The notes: a model not told the origin generated them from the letters alone. A stretch of 46,812 bases of DNA from Streptomyces swartbergensis (GCF_002148965.1 NZ_NGFN01000008.1:12135-58946), one strand, 5' to 3'; shown: positions 39,861 through 46,160, counted from the first letter of the stretch. A program made the numbers and translations.

Positions 39861-39890
39861 GCGCCCGCCCCCTTCACCGGGGGCGGGCGC
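39861..39890. terminator. Bidirectional terminator
   Basis: GCGCCCGCCCCC, loop TTCACC, GGGGGCGGGCGC: a perfect 12-bp stem between convergent genes. Confidence 0.8.
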
Positions 39891-39891
39891 T

Positions 39892-40107
39892 TCAGTGTTC
39901 CCACACCTCGAACCCGCCGCCGCGCCATTCGATGAGCCCGGACCGCCGCACGTACACGTCGTTGGCCTCCTCGACCCCGGCCCGGCGCAGGAACTCGGCG
40001 ACGTCGGTCAGGCTGTACGCGCGCCCGAAGATCTCGCCCCTGATGCGCACCCGCCGGCCGCCGTCCTCATCGGGCGGGTACACGACGACGGGGCGATCGG
40101 AGGCCAT
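39892..40107 (-). CDS. Conserved small protein
   Basis: 71 residues from ATG at 40107 (minus strand); an upstream in-frame ATG at 40122 would add 5 residues. Contains VVVYPPDEDGGRRVRIRGEI, a helix SLTDVAEFLRRAGVEE and LIEWRGGGFEVWEH. Similar proteins recur in Streptomyces phages and genomes; function unknown. It diverges from the Ku gene. Confidence 0.6.
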   Translation of the reverse strand: MASDRPVVVYPPDEDGGRRVRIRGEIFGRAYSLTDVAEFLRRAGVEEANDVYVRRSGLIEWRGGGFEVWEH

Positions 40108-40171
40108 GGCCCCAGCCTGCATCCGTGCCGGGTGGGGTGCACGGTGTGCTGCGCCAGCCGCGTGCCGCTCG

Positions 40172-40177
40172 TAGGCT
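40172..40177 (+). promoter_or_regulatory. -10 box of the Ku gene
   Basis: TAGGCT, identical to the -10 at 39423. CTGCGC 17 nt upstream resembles TTGCGA of that promoter. The Ku ATG is about 33 nt downstream with GGAGGT at 40199. Confidence 0.5.
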
Positions 40178-40209
40178 GGTGCTGCTCGGGGCTACTGCGG
40201 AGGTCAACC

Positions 40210-41103
40210 ATGCCCCGAACCGTGTGGAGCGGCGCGATCAGCTTCGGCCTCGTCACCGTGCCGATCAACGTCCAGTCCGCGACCGAGGACCACAGCTTCC
40301 GGTTCCACCAGTACCACCTGGAAGACATGGGCCGCGTGCGGGTGCGGAAGTACTGCGAGGTCGAGGACCGCGAGGTCACGAACGACGAGATCGGCAAGGG
40401 CTACGAGCTGAGCAAGACGCAGGTCATCCCCATCTCTGACGACGAGCTGCGGGACCTGCCGCTGCCTACGGCGAAGGCGATCGAGATCGAGGCGTTCGTG
40501 CCGCTGGAGTCAGTCGACCCGATCCGGATCGGCGAGGGCTACTACCTGGCGCCGTCCGGGCAGGTCGCGGCGAAGCCGTACAAGCTGCTGCGGGAGGCGC
40601 TCGCCCGATCGTCGAAGGTCGCTGTGGCGAAGTACGCCTGGTCCGGCCGGGAGAGGCTGGGCCTTCTGCGGGTGCGGGACGATGTGATCGTCCTGCACGC
40701 GATGCGCTGGCCCGACGAGATCCGCGACCCCTCCGAGCTACTGCCGCCGCCCGTAGAGGTGACCGACGAGGAGATCGACAGCGCGCTCGCCCTCATGGAT
40801 TCCATGACCAGCGACGATCTCGAAGGTGAGGAGTTCCAGGACTCCTACACCGAGGCGATCGCGCAGCTGCTGGATGCGAAGCGGGAGCACCGTGAGCCGC
40901 CACACATGGAGGAGCCGGAGGCCAAGCCGGGCCAGATCGTCGACCTGATGGCCGCGCTGAACGAGTCCGTGCAGCAGGCCCGCGCCTCCCGCGGCGAGGA
41001 CGCCGACGTGCACGAGATGCCGAAGAAGAAGGCGGCGGCGAAGAAGCAGCCGGCCAAGAAGGCGGCAGCGAAGAAGCCGGCCCGGAAGTCGAAGAGCGCC
41101 TGA
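40210..41103 (+). CDS. ku: Ku DNA end-binding protein
   Basis: 297 residues from ATG, preceded by GGAGGT. The whole protein is a bacterial Ku core: RTVWSGAISFGLVTVPINVQ, FHQYHLEDMGRVRVRKYCEV, GYYLAPSGQVAAKPYKLL, then the C-terminal helices EEFQDSYTEAIAQLLDAKRE. A Lys/Ala-rich tail (KKKAAAKKQPAKKAAAKKP) matches extended actinobacterial Ku tails that bind DNA. Ku homodimers thread onto broken ends and recruit LigD for non-homologous end joining. No LigD is present, so host LigD would be needed. A few other actinophages carry Ku, probably to circularise or repair their DNA. Confidence 0.95.
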   Translation: MPRTVWSGAISFGLVTVPINVQSATEDHSFRFHQYHLEDMGRVRVRKYCEVEDREVTNDEIGKGYELSKTQVIPISDDELRDLPLPTAKAIEIEAFVPLESVDPIRIGEGYYLAPSGQVAAKPYKLLREALARSSKVAVAKYAWSGRERLGLLRVRDDVIVLHAMRWPDEIRDPSELLPPPVEVTDEEIDSALALMDSMTSDDLEGEEFQDSYTEAIAQLLDAKREHREPPHMEEPEAKPGQIVDLMAALNESVQQARASRGEDADVHEMPKKKAAAKKQPAKKAAAKKPARKSKSA

Positions 41104-41126
41104 CGCCGACGGCGAGCCGTCTCGTC

Positions 41127-41465
41127 TCACCCGTCCAGGAATCCCAGCTCGCTGTCCGGCCGGCACGCCCCGCAGGCCTTCACCCCGTCGGCGAGCGCCC
41201 GCAGCGCCTCGTCTCGCCGAATGCCCCGGGTGCGCTTCCCGGCGTTCCAACAGTCACCGCAATGCAGCTGCACCGGCGGGCTGTCGCGGTTGAGGCCGAG
41301 CTCGATCAGCCAGTCCGGGTCCGGTGGCCGGGCCTCAATGCCCCGCTGCCGCTCCGCTTCCCGCTGCTCGGCTGCCGCGATGGCCCGGCGTACCTCGTCG
41401 AGGAGGAGCGCGAGGAACGTCTCCAGGGTGCGGAGGCGTGGCAGGTCGGGCGGCAGGTCGTTCAC
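41127..41465 (-). CDS. DUF6233-like protein
   Basis: 112 residues from GTG at 41465 (minus strand), giving VNDLPPDLPRLRTLETFLAL as in family members. GGAG is very close to that start; ATG at 41480 would add 5 residues but has no ribosome site. Other conserved parts are PDWLIELGLNRDSPPVQLH, CGDCWNAGKRTRGI, DEALRALADGVKACGAC and RPDSELGFLD. The two Cys pairs may bind zinc. Frequent in Streptomyces; function unknown. Confidence 0.65.
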   Translation of the reverse strand: MNDLPPDLPRLRTLETFLALLLDEVRRAIAAAEQREAERQRGIEARPPDPDWLIELGLNRDSPPVQLHCGDCWNAGKRTRGIRRDEALRALADGVKACGACRPDSELGFLDG

Positions 41466-41487
41466 CTCTCCAGCTTGCATCAAAAAT

Positions 41488-41501
41488 CGAACACGTGATC
41501 C
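41488..41501. promoter_or_regulatory. Degenerate SOS-box-like site
   Basis: CGAACACGTGATCC: one perfect CGAAC half-site and a partly matching second half compared with the actinobacterial SOS box (CGAACx4GTTCG). It lies between the divergent DUF6233-like and LexA-like genes. Confidence 0.35.
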
Positions 41502-41510
41502 CATCGGGTC

Positions 41511-41732
41511 ATGGTCAGACACCGGGTCGAGTACCTCACCGACAGGCAGGAGCAGATCCTGCGCTGCATCCGCATGGCCATCGCCGACCAGGGCGACGCC
41601 CCTACCGTCGCCGAGATCGCCGCCGCGGTAGGCGTCGCCCCATCGACCGTGCACTACCAGCTGCAGGAGTTGGAGACGAAGGGCGCGATCGTGCGGGAGC
41701 CGCACCGGCCGCGAGGGATCCGGCTCGCATGA
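41511..41732 (+). CDS. LexA-like DNA-binding domain without protease domain
   Basis: 73 residues from ATG. LTDRQEQILRCIRMAIADQG, APTVAEIAAAVGVAPSTVHY and QLQELETKGAIVREPHRPRG match the winged-helix N-terminal domain of LexA, including the recognition helix. The self-cleaving serine protease domain is absent, so a product bound to SOS boxes would not be inactivated by RecA. It could act as a local repressor or as a competitor of host LexA. It overlaps the next (frameshifted) gene by 4 nt. Confidence 0.8.
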   Translation: MVRHRVEYLTDRQEQILRCIRMAIADQGDAPTVAEIAAAVGVAPSTVHYQLQELETKGAIVREPHRPRGIRLA

Positions 41733-41925
41733 ATCCGGAGCGCTATCACCTCACCCTCACCTCGGCCGGCCGCCCGGTCATGAACGGCTGGTGGGGGAGC
41801 GAGGCCCGGCCCGCAGCCAGTTCCGTGACTGGATCGGCAAGCATGGCGTCCTGCCCGAGGCTCGTATCACCCTCGTCGACGAGGAGACCGGCACGGTGTT
41901 GACGAGCTGGCCTGACGGGCAGTGA
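41729..41925 (+). pseudogene. Frameshifted small conserved gene
   Basis: ATG at 41729 overlaps the LexA-like stop (ATGA). The frame starts NPERYHLTLTSAGRPVMNGW, then WGSEA, but runs to an unrelated end at 41902. A shift of -1 around 41804-41812 restores a coherent second half (SQFRDWIGKHGVLPEARIT, then LVDEETGTVLTSWPDGQ) and a stop at 41923-41925. Together the halves look like a known short Streptomyces phage protein. Loss of one C in the CCC run at 41810-41812 is the simplest cause; sequencing error and programmed slippage are alternatives. Confidence 0.65.
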
Positions 41926-41962
41926 CCCTCTGCCATGCTGGCGTTGAGCAGAGGAGACGCCG

Positions 41963-42184
41963 ATGGCATACCGCTCGTACCCGAACGCAGACCGCGCCCT
42001 GAAGCAGCTCGACCGGCACCGCCCGTCGGCTCCCGTGATCTCGATGCCGCCCGCGCTACGAGCGGTCAGTGAGTCGATCGGCCAGCTCCGCGAGAATACG
42101 CAGAGGGCCGCCTCGCAGGGCTTCGGGTCCGGCACCTACGTCCTGTCGACGCGACGCCCCGGCGCTGTCAGTGGCCCGGCGTAG
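41963..42184 (+). CDS. Hypothetical small protein
   Basis: 73 residues from ATG with AGAGGAGA upstream. Basic N-terminus (YRSYPNADRALKQLDRH), a helix (PPALRAVSESIGQLRENTQR) and a Gly/Ser-rich tail. Similar short proteins occur in Streptomyces phages; no function is recognised. Confidence 0.5.
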   Translation: MAYRSYPNADRALKQLDRHRPSAPVISMPPALRAVSESIGQLRENTQRAASQGFGSGTYVLSTRRPGAVSGPA

Positions 42185-42261
42185 GCTGGTCGCATCATCC
42201 CGACGAGCAGTCAGTCGGGTTTGCTCTGGCCCCGCCGCGGCGTGATGCACCGAGGCGGGGC
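42182..42261 (+). promoter_or_regulatory. Promoter -10 and double-hairpin leader
   Basis: TAGGCT at 42182-42187 is the same -10 as at 39423 and 40172. Two hairpins follow: CCCGAC/GTCGGG (42199-42219) then TTTGCTC, and GCCCCGCC/GGCGGGGC (42229-42261). The first resembles a small terminator, so this leader may attenuate transcription into the gene at 42281. Confidence 0.45.
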
Positions 42262-42280
42262 TTGCTGCTAAGGAGGGGCC

Positions 42281-42634
42281 GTGGACGGACTCGGGGCGTT
42301 CCTGCTGCCGATCTGGGTGGCCGCGCTAACCGGGTACGCGATCGTGTGCGGGGTTGTGGGTGGCGAGCCGGGTGCCCCGTGGTGGCTGCGCTGGCCGATG
42401 CCCATCTGGAACGCGATCGCGCACGACTGGCGCCGCCCGACGCCGGTACCGCAGCGCCCGGACTACGCGAAGATCGCCCGCCTGGAGCGCGAGCTGGGCA
42501 TCATCGAGCCGGAGAAGCCGATCCGCCCCGCTCGGACGGTCTGCCTTACGAAGAACTGCGCGGGCGCGACGACCGAGATCCGCACTTGGTCCGGGATGCT
42601 CGCCATGCGCATACACGAATGTGAAGCGCCGTGA
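42281..42634 (+). CDS. Small membrane protein
   Basis: 117 residues from GTG with AAGGAGGGG upstream. One N-terminal transmembrane helix (about residues 4-27, LGAFLLPIWVAALTGYAIV), a WWLRWPMPIWNAIAHDW segment, then a cytoplasmic part with a C-terminal Cys-containing stretch (TVCLTKNCAGATTEI, RIHECEAP) that might bind a metal. Function unknown. It overlaps the next gene by 4 nt. Confidence 0.55.
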   Translation: MDGLGAFLLPIWVAALTGYAIVCGVVGGEPGAPWWLRWPMPIWNAIAHDWRRPTPVPQRPDYAKIARLERELGIIEPEKPIRPARTVCLTKNCAGATTEIRTWSGMLAMRIHECEAP

Positions 42635-42825
42635 TCCGCCGTCTACTGCGCCGCTTGTTCCCCCATCACGCTACGGGCGGCCACATCCCCGAGTACCGCC
42701 CGCGCCCGGGCGAGCAGTTGGTGATCCTGAGTCCTGGCCGTCGGATCGACGACCCGGGCGAGGCTGAAGCGCTGGGGATGACCGCCGACGCCCGCCGCAT
42801 GCGACGCCGAGGAGACCAGCCGTGA
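42631..42825 (+). CDS. Hypothetical basic protein
   Basis: 64 residues from GTG, Arg-rich at both ends (IRRLLRRLFPHHATGG and RRMRRRGDQP), with EYRPRPGEQLVILSPGRRID between. Overlaps both neighbours by 4 nt, so it is translated as part of a coupled trio (42281-43208). Not recognised. Confidence 0.5.
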   Translation: MIRRLLRRLFPHHATGGHIPEYRPRPGEQLVILSPGRRIDDPGEAEALGMTADARRMRRRGDQP

Positions 42826-43208
42826 GTATCGAGATCAGGTTCGTGGGAGGCCCCGCCGACGGTCGCACCTACGCGATCCCCGACGACACGCCGCCGCCGC
42901 TCTACCTGATCCCGATCGCCCCGCCGATCAGTGAACTGTTTCCCAATGGCCGGGTGGAGCCGTCGCCGATCCAGAAGGCGGAGTACGAGCCGCTGCGGCA
43001 GGACGGCTGGCCGCGCCGTGCAGACGACGGCGCCTACCTGTACAAGCATCGTGCCGCGCCGCTGACTGTCGAGGAGCGGGATGCTCTGGCGCGCGAGCGG
43101 GCGGAGGTTCGGGCTGCGGAGGAGCGGCGGACTGCCGAGCTGGACGAGGCGTGGCAGGAGATCCGGCGTGAACGCCCGCACTACCCGGAGAGTTGGCGCG
43201 CCCTCTAG
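42822..43208 (+). CDS. Hypothetical protein
   Basis: 128 residues from GTG. The N-terminal part IRFVGGPADGRTYAIPDD is a pattern common in small actinophage proteins. The C-terminal half is a charged helix (VEERDALARERAEVRAAEER). The stop overlaps tail-to-tail with the minus-strand gene below. Confidence 0.58.
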   Translation: MSIEIRFVGGPADGRTYAIPDDTPPPLYLIPIAPPISELFPNGRVEPSPIQKAEYEPLRQDGWPRRADDGAYLYKHRAAPLTVEERDALARERAEVRAAEERRTAELDEAWQEIRRERPHYPESWRAL

Positions 43209-43408
43209 CCCTCCGCCTCCGCGTGCCTGACGGCCTTCTTCAGCGCCATCTCCACCGTGTACCGGTCGAGCCCGGTCGCCTTGGCGTGCGCGGTGATGGC
43301 GTCCTGTACGGCGTTGGCGGTGGCGACGGTGAGCCGCCCGGCCTGATGCTCCTCCCAGGCGGCGCGTTCCAGGTCCAGCAGGGTGTCGGGGAACTCTATG
43401 TCGCTCAC
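43205..43408 (-). CDS. Hypothetical protein, operon partner of the RHH regulator
   Basis: 67 residues from ATG at 43408 (minus strand). Mostly helical (LLDLERAAWEEHQAGRL, AVQDAITAHAKATGLD, VEMALKKAVRHAEAEG). It follows the RHH gene by 9 nt on the same strand. The pairing recalls small antitoxin-type operons, but no toxin fold is visible. Function unknown. Confidence 0.55.
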   Translation of the reverse strand: MSDIEFPDTLLDLERAAWEEHQAGRLTVATANAVQDAITAHAKATGLDRYTVEMALKKAVRHAEAEG

Positions 43409-43417
43409 GGCGGGATC

Positions 43418-43615
43418 CTACGTGGCACTGTCTTGCTCCCCGTCCATCGCTCCCCGCTCACGTCGGCGCCGGTTCACGTAGCGGTGCAGGTCGCTGACGA
43501 TGACGTCGGTGAGCGACCGCCCCTCCTCCTTCGCCTCCGCCATGGCAGCGGCCCAGAGTTCGTCGGGCACGCGGACGTTCCGCAGTGGCGTCTTGCCGGT
43601 AGCTGGCCTGGGCAT
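43418..43615 (-). CDS. Ribbon-helix-helix (CopG/Arc-type) regulator
   Basis: 65 residues from ATG at 43615. Basic N-terminus, then the RHH core: strand LRNVRVPDELW, helix AAAMAEAKEEG, turn-helix RSLTDVIVSDLHRYVNRR. RHH dimers insert the strand into the major groove of short palindromes. Two copies of the palindrome TCTGTAGGTACAGA lie in the divergent promoter region upstream, so autoregulation is likely. Confidence 0.8.
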   Translation of the reverse strand: MPRPATGKTPLRNVRVPDELWAAAMAEAKEEGRSLTDVIVSDLHRYVNRRRRERGAMDGEQDSAT

Positions 43616-43629
43616 GCCTCCCCCTCGGG

Positions 43630-43643
43630 TCTGTAGGTACAGA
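43630..43643. promoter_or_regulatory. Operator 1 (palindrome) of the RHH regulator
   Basis: TCTGTA-GG-TACAGA, 14 nt upstream of the RHH start, placed over its leader or promoter. A second copy lies 66 bp away. Confidence 0.7.
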
Positions 43644-43669
43644 AACTAGCATCCATCTCGCTGGATCGC

Positions 43670-43698
43670 TTGACAAGGGTTCGTCGCGAGAGCATTCT
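43670..43698 (+). promoter_or_regulatory. Promoter of the gene at 43737, -35 shared with a divergent promoter
   Basis: TTGACA at 43670-43675 is a perfect -35; 17 nt later CATTCT can serve as -10, abutting operator 2. The complementary strand offers TTGTCA for the divergent RHH promoter, so the -35 regions overlap. Confidence 0.6.
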
Positions 43699-43710
43699 GT
43701 AGGTACAGAA
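43695..43710. promoter_or_regulatory. Operator 2 (palindrome) of the RHH regulator
   Basis: TTCTGTA-GG-TACAGAA, 7-bp arms, covering the -10/start region of the plus-strand promoter. Repressor bound here should block transcription of the gene at 43737. Confidence 0.72.
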
Positions 43711-43736
43711 ACAACCGACTAGCAGGGGAGACGGAA

Positions 43737-44153
43737 ATGGTTGCCATTGAGTGGATCGACAAGACCAACCGACTCGGGCGGCCCTACGCCGACGCCAACC
43801 GGTGGGAGATCGCAATCAACGGCACGACCTACACGGTCGAGCGGTCCATGTCCGCCTACCACATCTGGAACAACGGCGACTGGCTCGGTATGCACGCCAG
43901 TAAGGGCGACGTTGAGGCCGCCATCCTTGCTCTCGCTCCCGTCGAGGAGGCCGTCGAGGGTGAGAGCGAAGAGGCGTCGGACGGGGACGTCGTCGCCGCC
44001 TTCGAGGCCAAGGCCGACGAGATCGCGAAGGCCAACGGCTGGACCATCAGCCACACCGAGACCGTGATGCTCCGCTTCCTCCGCGACACCAATCCTGCCG
44101 AGGCCGCCACCATCGCCGCTGCGCTAGAGAAGCGCCCTGACCTCGCTGCGTGA
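43737..44153 (+). CDS. Hypothetical protein under RHH control
   Basis: 138 residues from ATG with GGGGAG upstream. Residues 1-70 are beta-rich (WEIAINGTTYTVERSMSAYH, NNGDWLGMHASKGDVE); residues 80-138 are acidic, then helical (VVAAFEAKADEIAKANGW, MLRFLRDTNPAEAATIAAAL). Not recognised. Its promoter overlaps an RHH operator, so expression is probably switched. Confidence 0.6.
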   Translation: MVAIEWIDKTNRLGRPYADANRWEIAINGTTYTVERSMSAYHIWNNGDWLGMHASKGDVEAAILALAPVEEAVEGESEEASDGDVVAAFEAKADEIAKANGWTISHTETVMLRFLRDTNPAEAATIAAALEKRPDLAA

Positions 44154-44199
44154 CCCGGCCGTCTGCAAGTCCAAACCGCACCCTGAGAGAGGGCAACCA

Positions 44200-44472
44200 A
44201 TGACCACCCGCATTCCCTGGAACGCCAAGAGGGTCTACTACGCGACCGAGACCGTGACCCGTGACGGTCGCCGTTTCGCTGGCCGCGAGCAGAAGTCCAC
44301 GACGTTCCGCGAGGCCCGCGCCTTCCTCGACGAGCTGAATGTCCCTGGCGGCGTGGCCGTCTGGAACGAAGGGAGCAGGAACGGCAATCACGATGCCGTG
44401 GCACGTCGGCACGAGGATGGGTCCTGGACTCGACTCGACAGGTTCACGGGGCGCTGGGAACCCATGGATTGA
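44200..44472 (+). CDS. Hypothetical protein
   Basis: 90 residues from ATG with GAGAGAGGG upstream. A small alpha/beta protein (KRVYYATETVTRDGRRF, EARAFLDELNVPGGVAVW, EDGSWTRLDRFTGRWEP). Not recognised. It lies in the same operon as the gene at 43737 and ends just before a strong terminator. Confidence 0.55.
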   Translation: MTTRIPWNAKRVYYATETVTRDGRRFAGREQKSTTFREARAFLDELNVPGGVAVWNEGSRNGNHDAVARRHEDGSWTRLDRFTGRWEPMD

Positions 44473-44489
44473 TAGCAGCCCACGCAACA

Positions 44490-44524
44490 CGATGCCCCGG
44501 CTGAAGGAAGCAGCCGGGGCATCG
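44490..44524. terminator. Bidirectional terminator
   Basis: CGATGCCCCGGCT and AGCCGGGGCATCG form a perfect 13-bp stem with a 9-nt loop between convergent genes. Confidence 0.8.
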
Positions 44525-44534
44525 CCGTGTCAGC

Positions 44535-44714
44535 CTACGCCGCTGTGGTGATCTCCCCGCGCACCGCTGCCACCCACTCGTCCCGCAGCTGCTCGTAGCG
44601 TTCCCGCGTCGGCCCCCACAGCCACGTCCCGGTCTCCGCCATCAGGGCACGGATCTCCTCGTTCACGGCCTCAGCAGACCGCGGCGAGCCCGAAGGCAGG
44701 GGAGAGGACGGCAT
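44535..44714 (-). CDS. Small helical protein (59 residues)
   Basis: From ATG at 44714 on the minus strand: PSSPLPSGSPRSAEAVNEEI, RALMAETGTWLWGPTRERYE, then QLRDEWVAAVRGEITTAA. The pattern EEIRAL...REEYExL...EWxxAVRxE recurs in small proteins of Streptomyces phages and plasmids. Mostly helical, no known function. Confidence 0.6.
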   Translation of the reverse strand: MPSSPLPSGSPRSAEAVNEEIRALMAETGTWLWGPTRERYEQLRDEWVAAVRGEITTAA

Positions 44715-44800
44715 GACGAGATCGTAACGGCCGGGTCTGACAGCGGGCTACGAGTTGCGTCGTCTGTCCCTGGTGAAGCCCCCGACGAACGGAGCAGACG

Positions 44801-45019
44801 ATGACCCGACCGCCCCTGAACTGCGCGCTGTGCGGCCTCGCTATCTGGAACGAGCCTCCCACTGTGTGGAGCCCCTCGCCGGACATAGAGCCGTTCTGCG
44901 GCGATGGCTGCTATGCCACCGCTCGCGCCGTTGACCACTCCGTCCCGCCCGCCATCGACAGGGCTGTCCGGCGCGACCACAGTCTCTGCGGCTATGAGCC
45001 GTGCTCCGACTGTCGCTGA
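44801..45019 (+). CDS. Small Cys-rich (zinc-ribbon-like) protein
   Basis: 72 residues from ATG. Cys pairs CALC (residues 9-12), CGDGC (about 33-37) and CGYEPCSDC (about 63-71) suggest one or two zinc sites. PPLNCALCGLAIWNEP resembles other small actinobacterial phage zinc-binding proteins. Function unknown. Converges with the GntR gene. Confidence 0.6.
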   Translation: MTRPPLNCALCGLAIWNEPPTVWSPSPDIEPFCGDGCYATARAVDHSVPPAIDRAVRRDHSLCGYEPCSDCR

Positions 45020-45026
45020 CAGCGGG

Positions 45027-45287
45027 CTATGAATCCGGCGACTGCTCCGCAATGTACGTGCCCTTCGCTGGCAGGGTCACGACCAGGCCCCGCTCCCGCA
45101 GGTCCTCCACCGCGCGCCGCACGGTGCCGACGGCGACTCCGAGCTGCTCGGCGAGCTCCCGCTCGCCCTCCAGCCGCGCACCCGGGCGGAGTTCACCCGA
45201 AGCGATCCGGGCCGCGATGTGGTCCGCGGCCTGCTTCCACACATACACCGGCCGGGACGGATCCACCGGACGCTGATCATCACCCAT
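45027..45287 (-). CDS. GntR-family HTH regulator (DNA-binding domain only)
   Basis: 86 residues from ATG at 45287. VYVWKQAADHIAARIASGEL, RPGARLEGERELAEQLGVAV, GTVRRAVEDLRERGLVVTLP and KGTYIAEQ form the complete GntR winged helix. No effector-binding domain follows. Such short GntR proteins act as repressors in Streptomyces phages and integrative elements. A perfect 10-bp inverted repeat upstream (45336-45369) is a likely operator. Confidence 0.82.
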   Translation of the reverse strand: MGDDQRPVDPSRPVYVWKQAADHIAARIASGELRPGARLEGERELAEQLGVAVGTVRRAVEDLRERGLVVTLPAKGTYIAEQSPDS

Positions 45288-45335
45288 GAGTGGAACGTAG
45301 GGAGCCACAGCGCGCCACGCGCCCCCAGGTAGCGC

Positions 45336-45369
45336 CATGCTGCTCCATGTAGCGGTATAGAGCAGCATG
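45336..45369. promoter_or_regulatory. Inverted repeat upstream of the GntR gene
   Basis: CATGCTGCTC (45336-45345) and GAGCAGCATG (45360-45369), a perfect 10-bp match 14 nt apart. AGCGGTA occurs within and just after it. It probably controls the GntR gene and the divergent genes to the right. Confidence 0.65.
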
Positions 45370-45449
45370 AAGCGGTACCGTGAAATTGCAGGACCCCCGC
45401 GACCGCGGTCACGGCCCGGGGGCATGGCCGACACCTCGGGAGCGTCGAC

Positions 45450-45617
45450 GTGGACGAGGGTAGAGACACAACACCCCAAGAACCAGCATGCCCATGCGGC
45501 AGCAGCGACCACGAACCCCTACGCATCGGCGACCGGCTCTCACCCAGCGGCCACACCATAGGCCCCGTCTACGTGTGCCCCGCCGAATCCCCCGTCGGAC
45601 TGCGAGGCGTCCTATGA
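45450..45617 (+). CDS. Small Cys-containing protein (55 residues)
   Basis: From GTG at 45450 with GGGAG at 45438. Reads VDEGRDTTPQEPACPCGSSD, HEPLRIGDRLSPSGHTIG, then PVYVCPAESPVGLRGVL. CPC and a later C could bind zinc. The stop overlaps the ATG of the next gene (ATGA), supporting both. A longer 64-residue frame at 45367 overlaps it but has less protein-like composition and was not chosen. Confidence 0.55.
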   Translation: MDEGRDTTPQEPACPCGSSDHEPLRIGDRLSPSGHTIGPVYVCPAESPVGLRGVL

Positions 45618-45850
45618 AGCCGCGCCAGGCCGACGAGCGCACGATCTGCGGGCCGTGCCGGATCGGAGAGTGCGGCCACTGCGACGGCAACGTGGATCTG
45701 CGCCCCGGGCCCGGGCCGGCCGTGCCGCTCACGAGGTGCGGGCACCGCTGCAGCCGTAGGGGAGCTCAGACGGCCAGGCAGCCTAAGCCCAGGCCAGAGC
45801 CTCAGCAGGCCGTGACGCTTTCACATCCCGTGTGCTGGTTTTGGTCATAG
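45614..45850 (+). CDS. Small Cys-rich protein
   Basis: 78 residues from ATG at 45614 (ATGA overlap). An N-terminal zinc-ribbon-like part: CGPCRIGECGHCDGN, then TRCGHRCSRRG. A Pro/Gln-rich tail ends HPVCWFWS. Function unknown. The stop codon lies inside the CATAGAT motif listed next. Confidence 0.55.
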   Translation: MKPRQADERTICGPCRIGECGHCDGNVDLRPGPGPAVPLTRCGHRCSRRGAQTARQPKPRPEPQQAVTLSHPVCWFWS

Positions 45851-45864
45851 ATATATACAGCGAG
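45846..45864. repeat. Motif similar to the site upstream of the serine recombinase
   Basis: CATAGATATATACAGCGA matches CATAGATGTGTACAGTGA (35926-35943) at 15 of 18 positions. It overlaps the stop of the gene at 45614. It may be a second recombinase or regulator binding site. Confidence 0.4.
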
Positions 45865-45920
45865 CGCTTCCATTCAGCCGCATCCCGGATGTTCACTGAT
45901 GACGCTCCGCCCAGCGTCGC

Positions 45921-46160
45921 TCACTGAAGGAGGTCGGAGATGGTCACCCCGATGACCCGCGAGATCCTCAGCAGCGTCTCCAGCGAGGGGTTAGCCTGCC
46001 CGGCCTCGATCTCCTGGTAAAACTTCCGGTTCATCGGGACGGCAAGGAAGACCTGCTCCTGCGTCAGGTTGTGGTCTAAGCGTGCGTCCCTGATCCGCCG
46101 GCCGATGCGGCGTCGCTCGTGTAGCAGCCAGTCATCTTCGTCGGGGAGGTCGCGGGGCAC
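45921..46160 (-). CDS. XRE-family HTH regulator
   Basis: 79 residues from GTG at 46160. The HTH is classic XRE: GRRIRDARLDHNLTQEQVFL, AVPMNRKFYQEIEAGQANPS and LETLLRISRVIGVTISDLL. A charged N-terminal 17 residues precede it and there is no C-terminal dimerisation or cleavage domain. It could be the prophage repressor or an accessory regulator. Hairpins and an inverted repeat fill the upstream region. Confidence 0.85.
   Translation of the reverse strand: MPRDLPDEDDWLLHERRRIGRRIRDARLDHNLTQEQVFLAVPMNRKFYQEIEAGQANPSLETLLRISRVIGVTISDLLQ

Noticed and set aside
45367..45561. 64-codon protein starting MKRYREIAG
   Set aside because: It overlaps, in another frame, a better-supported Cys-containing gene at 45450 that is coupled to the next gene, and its own composition is low-complexity.
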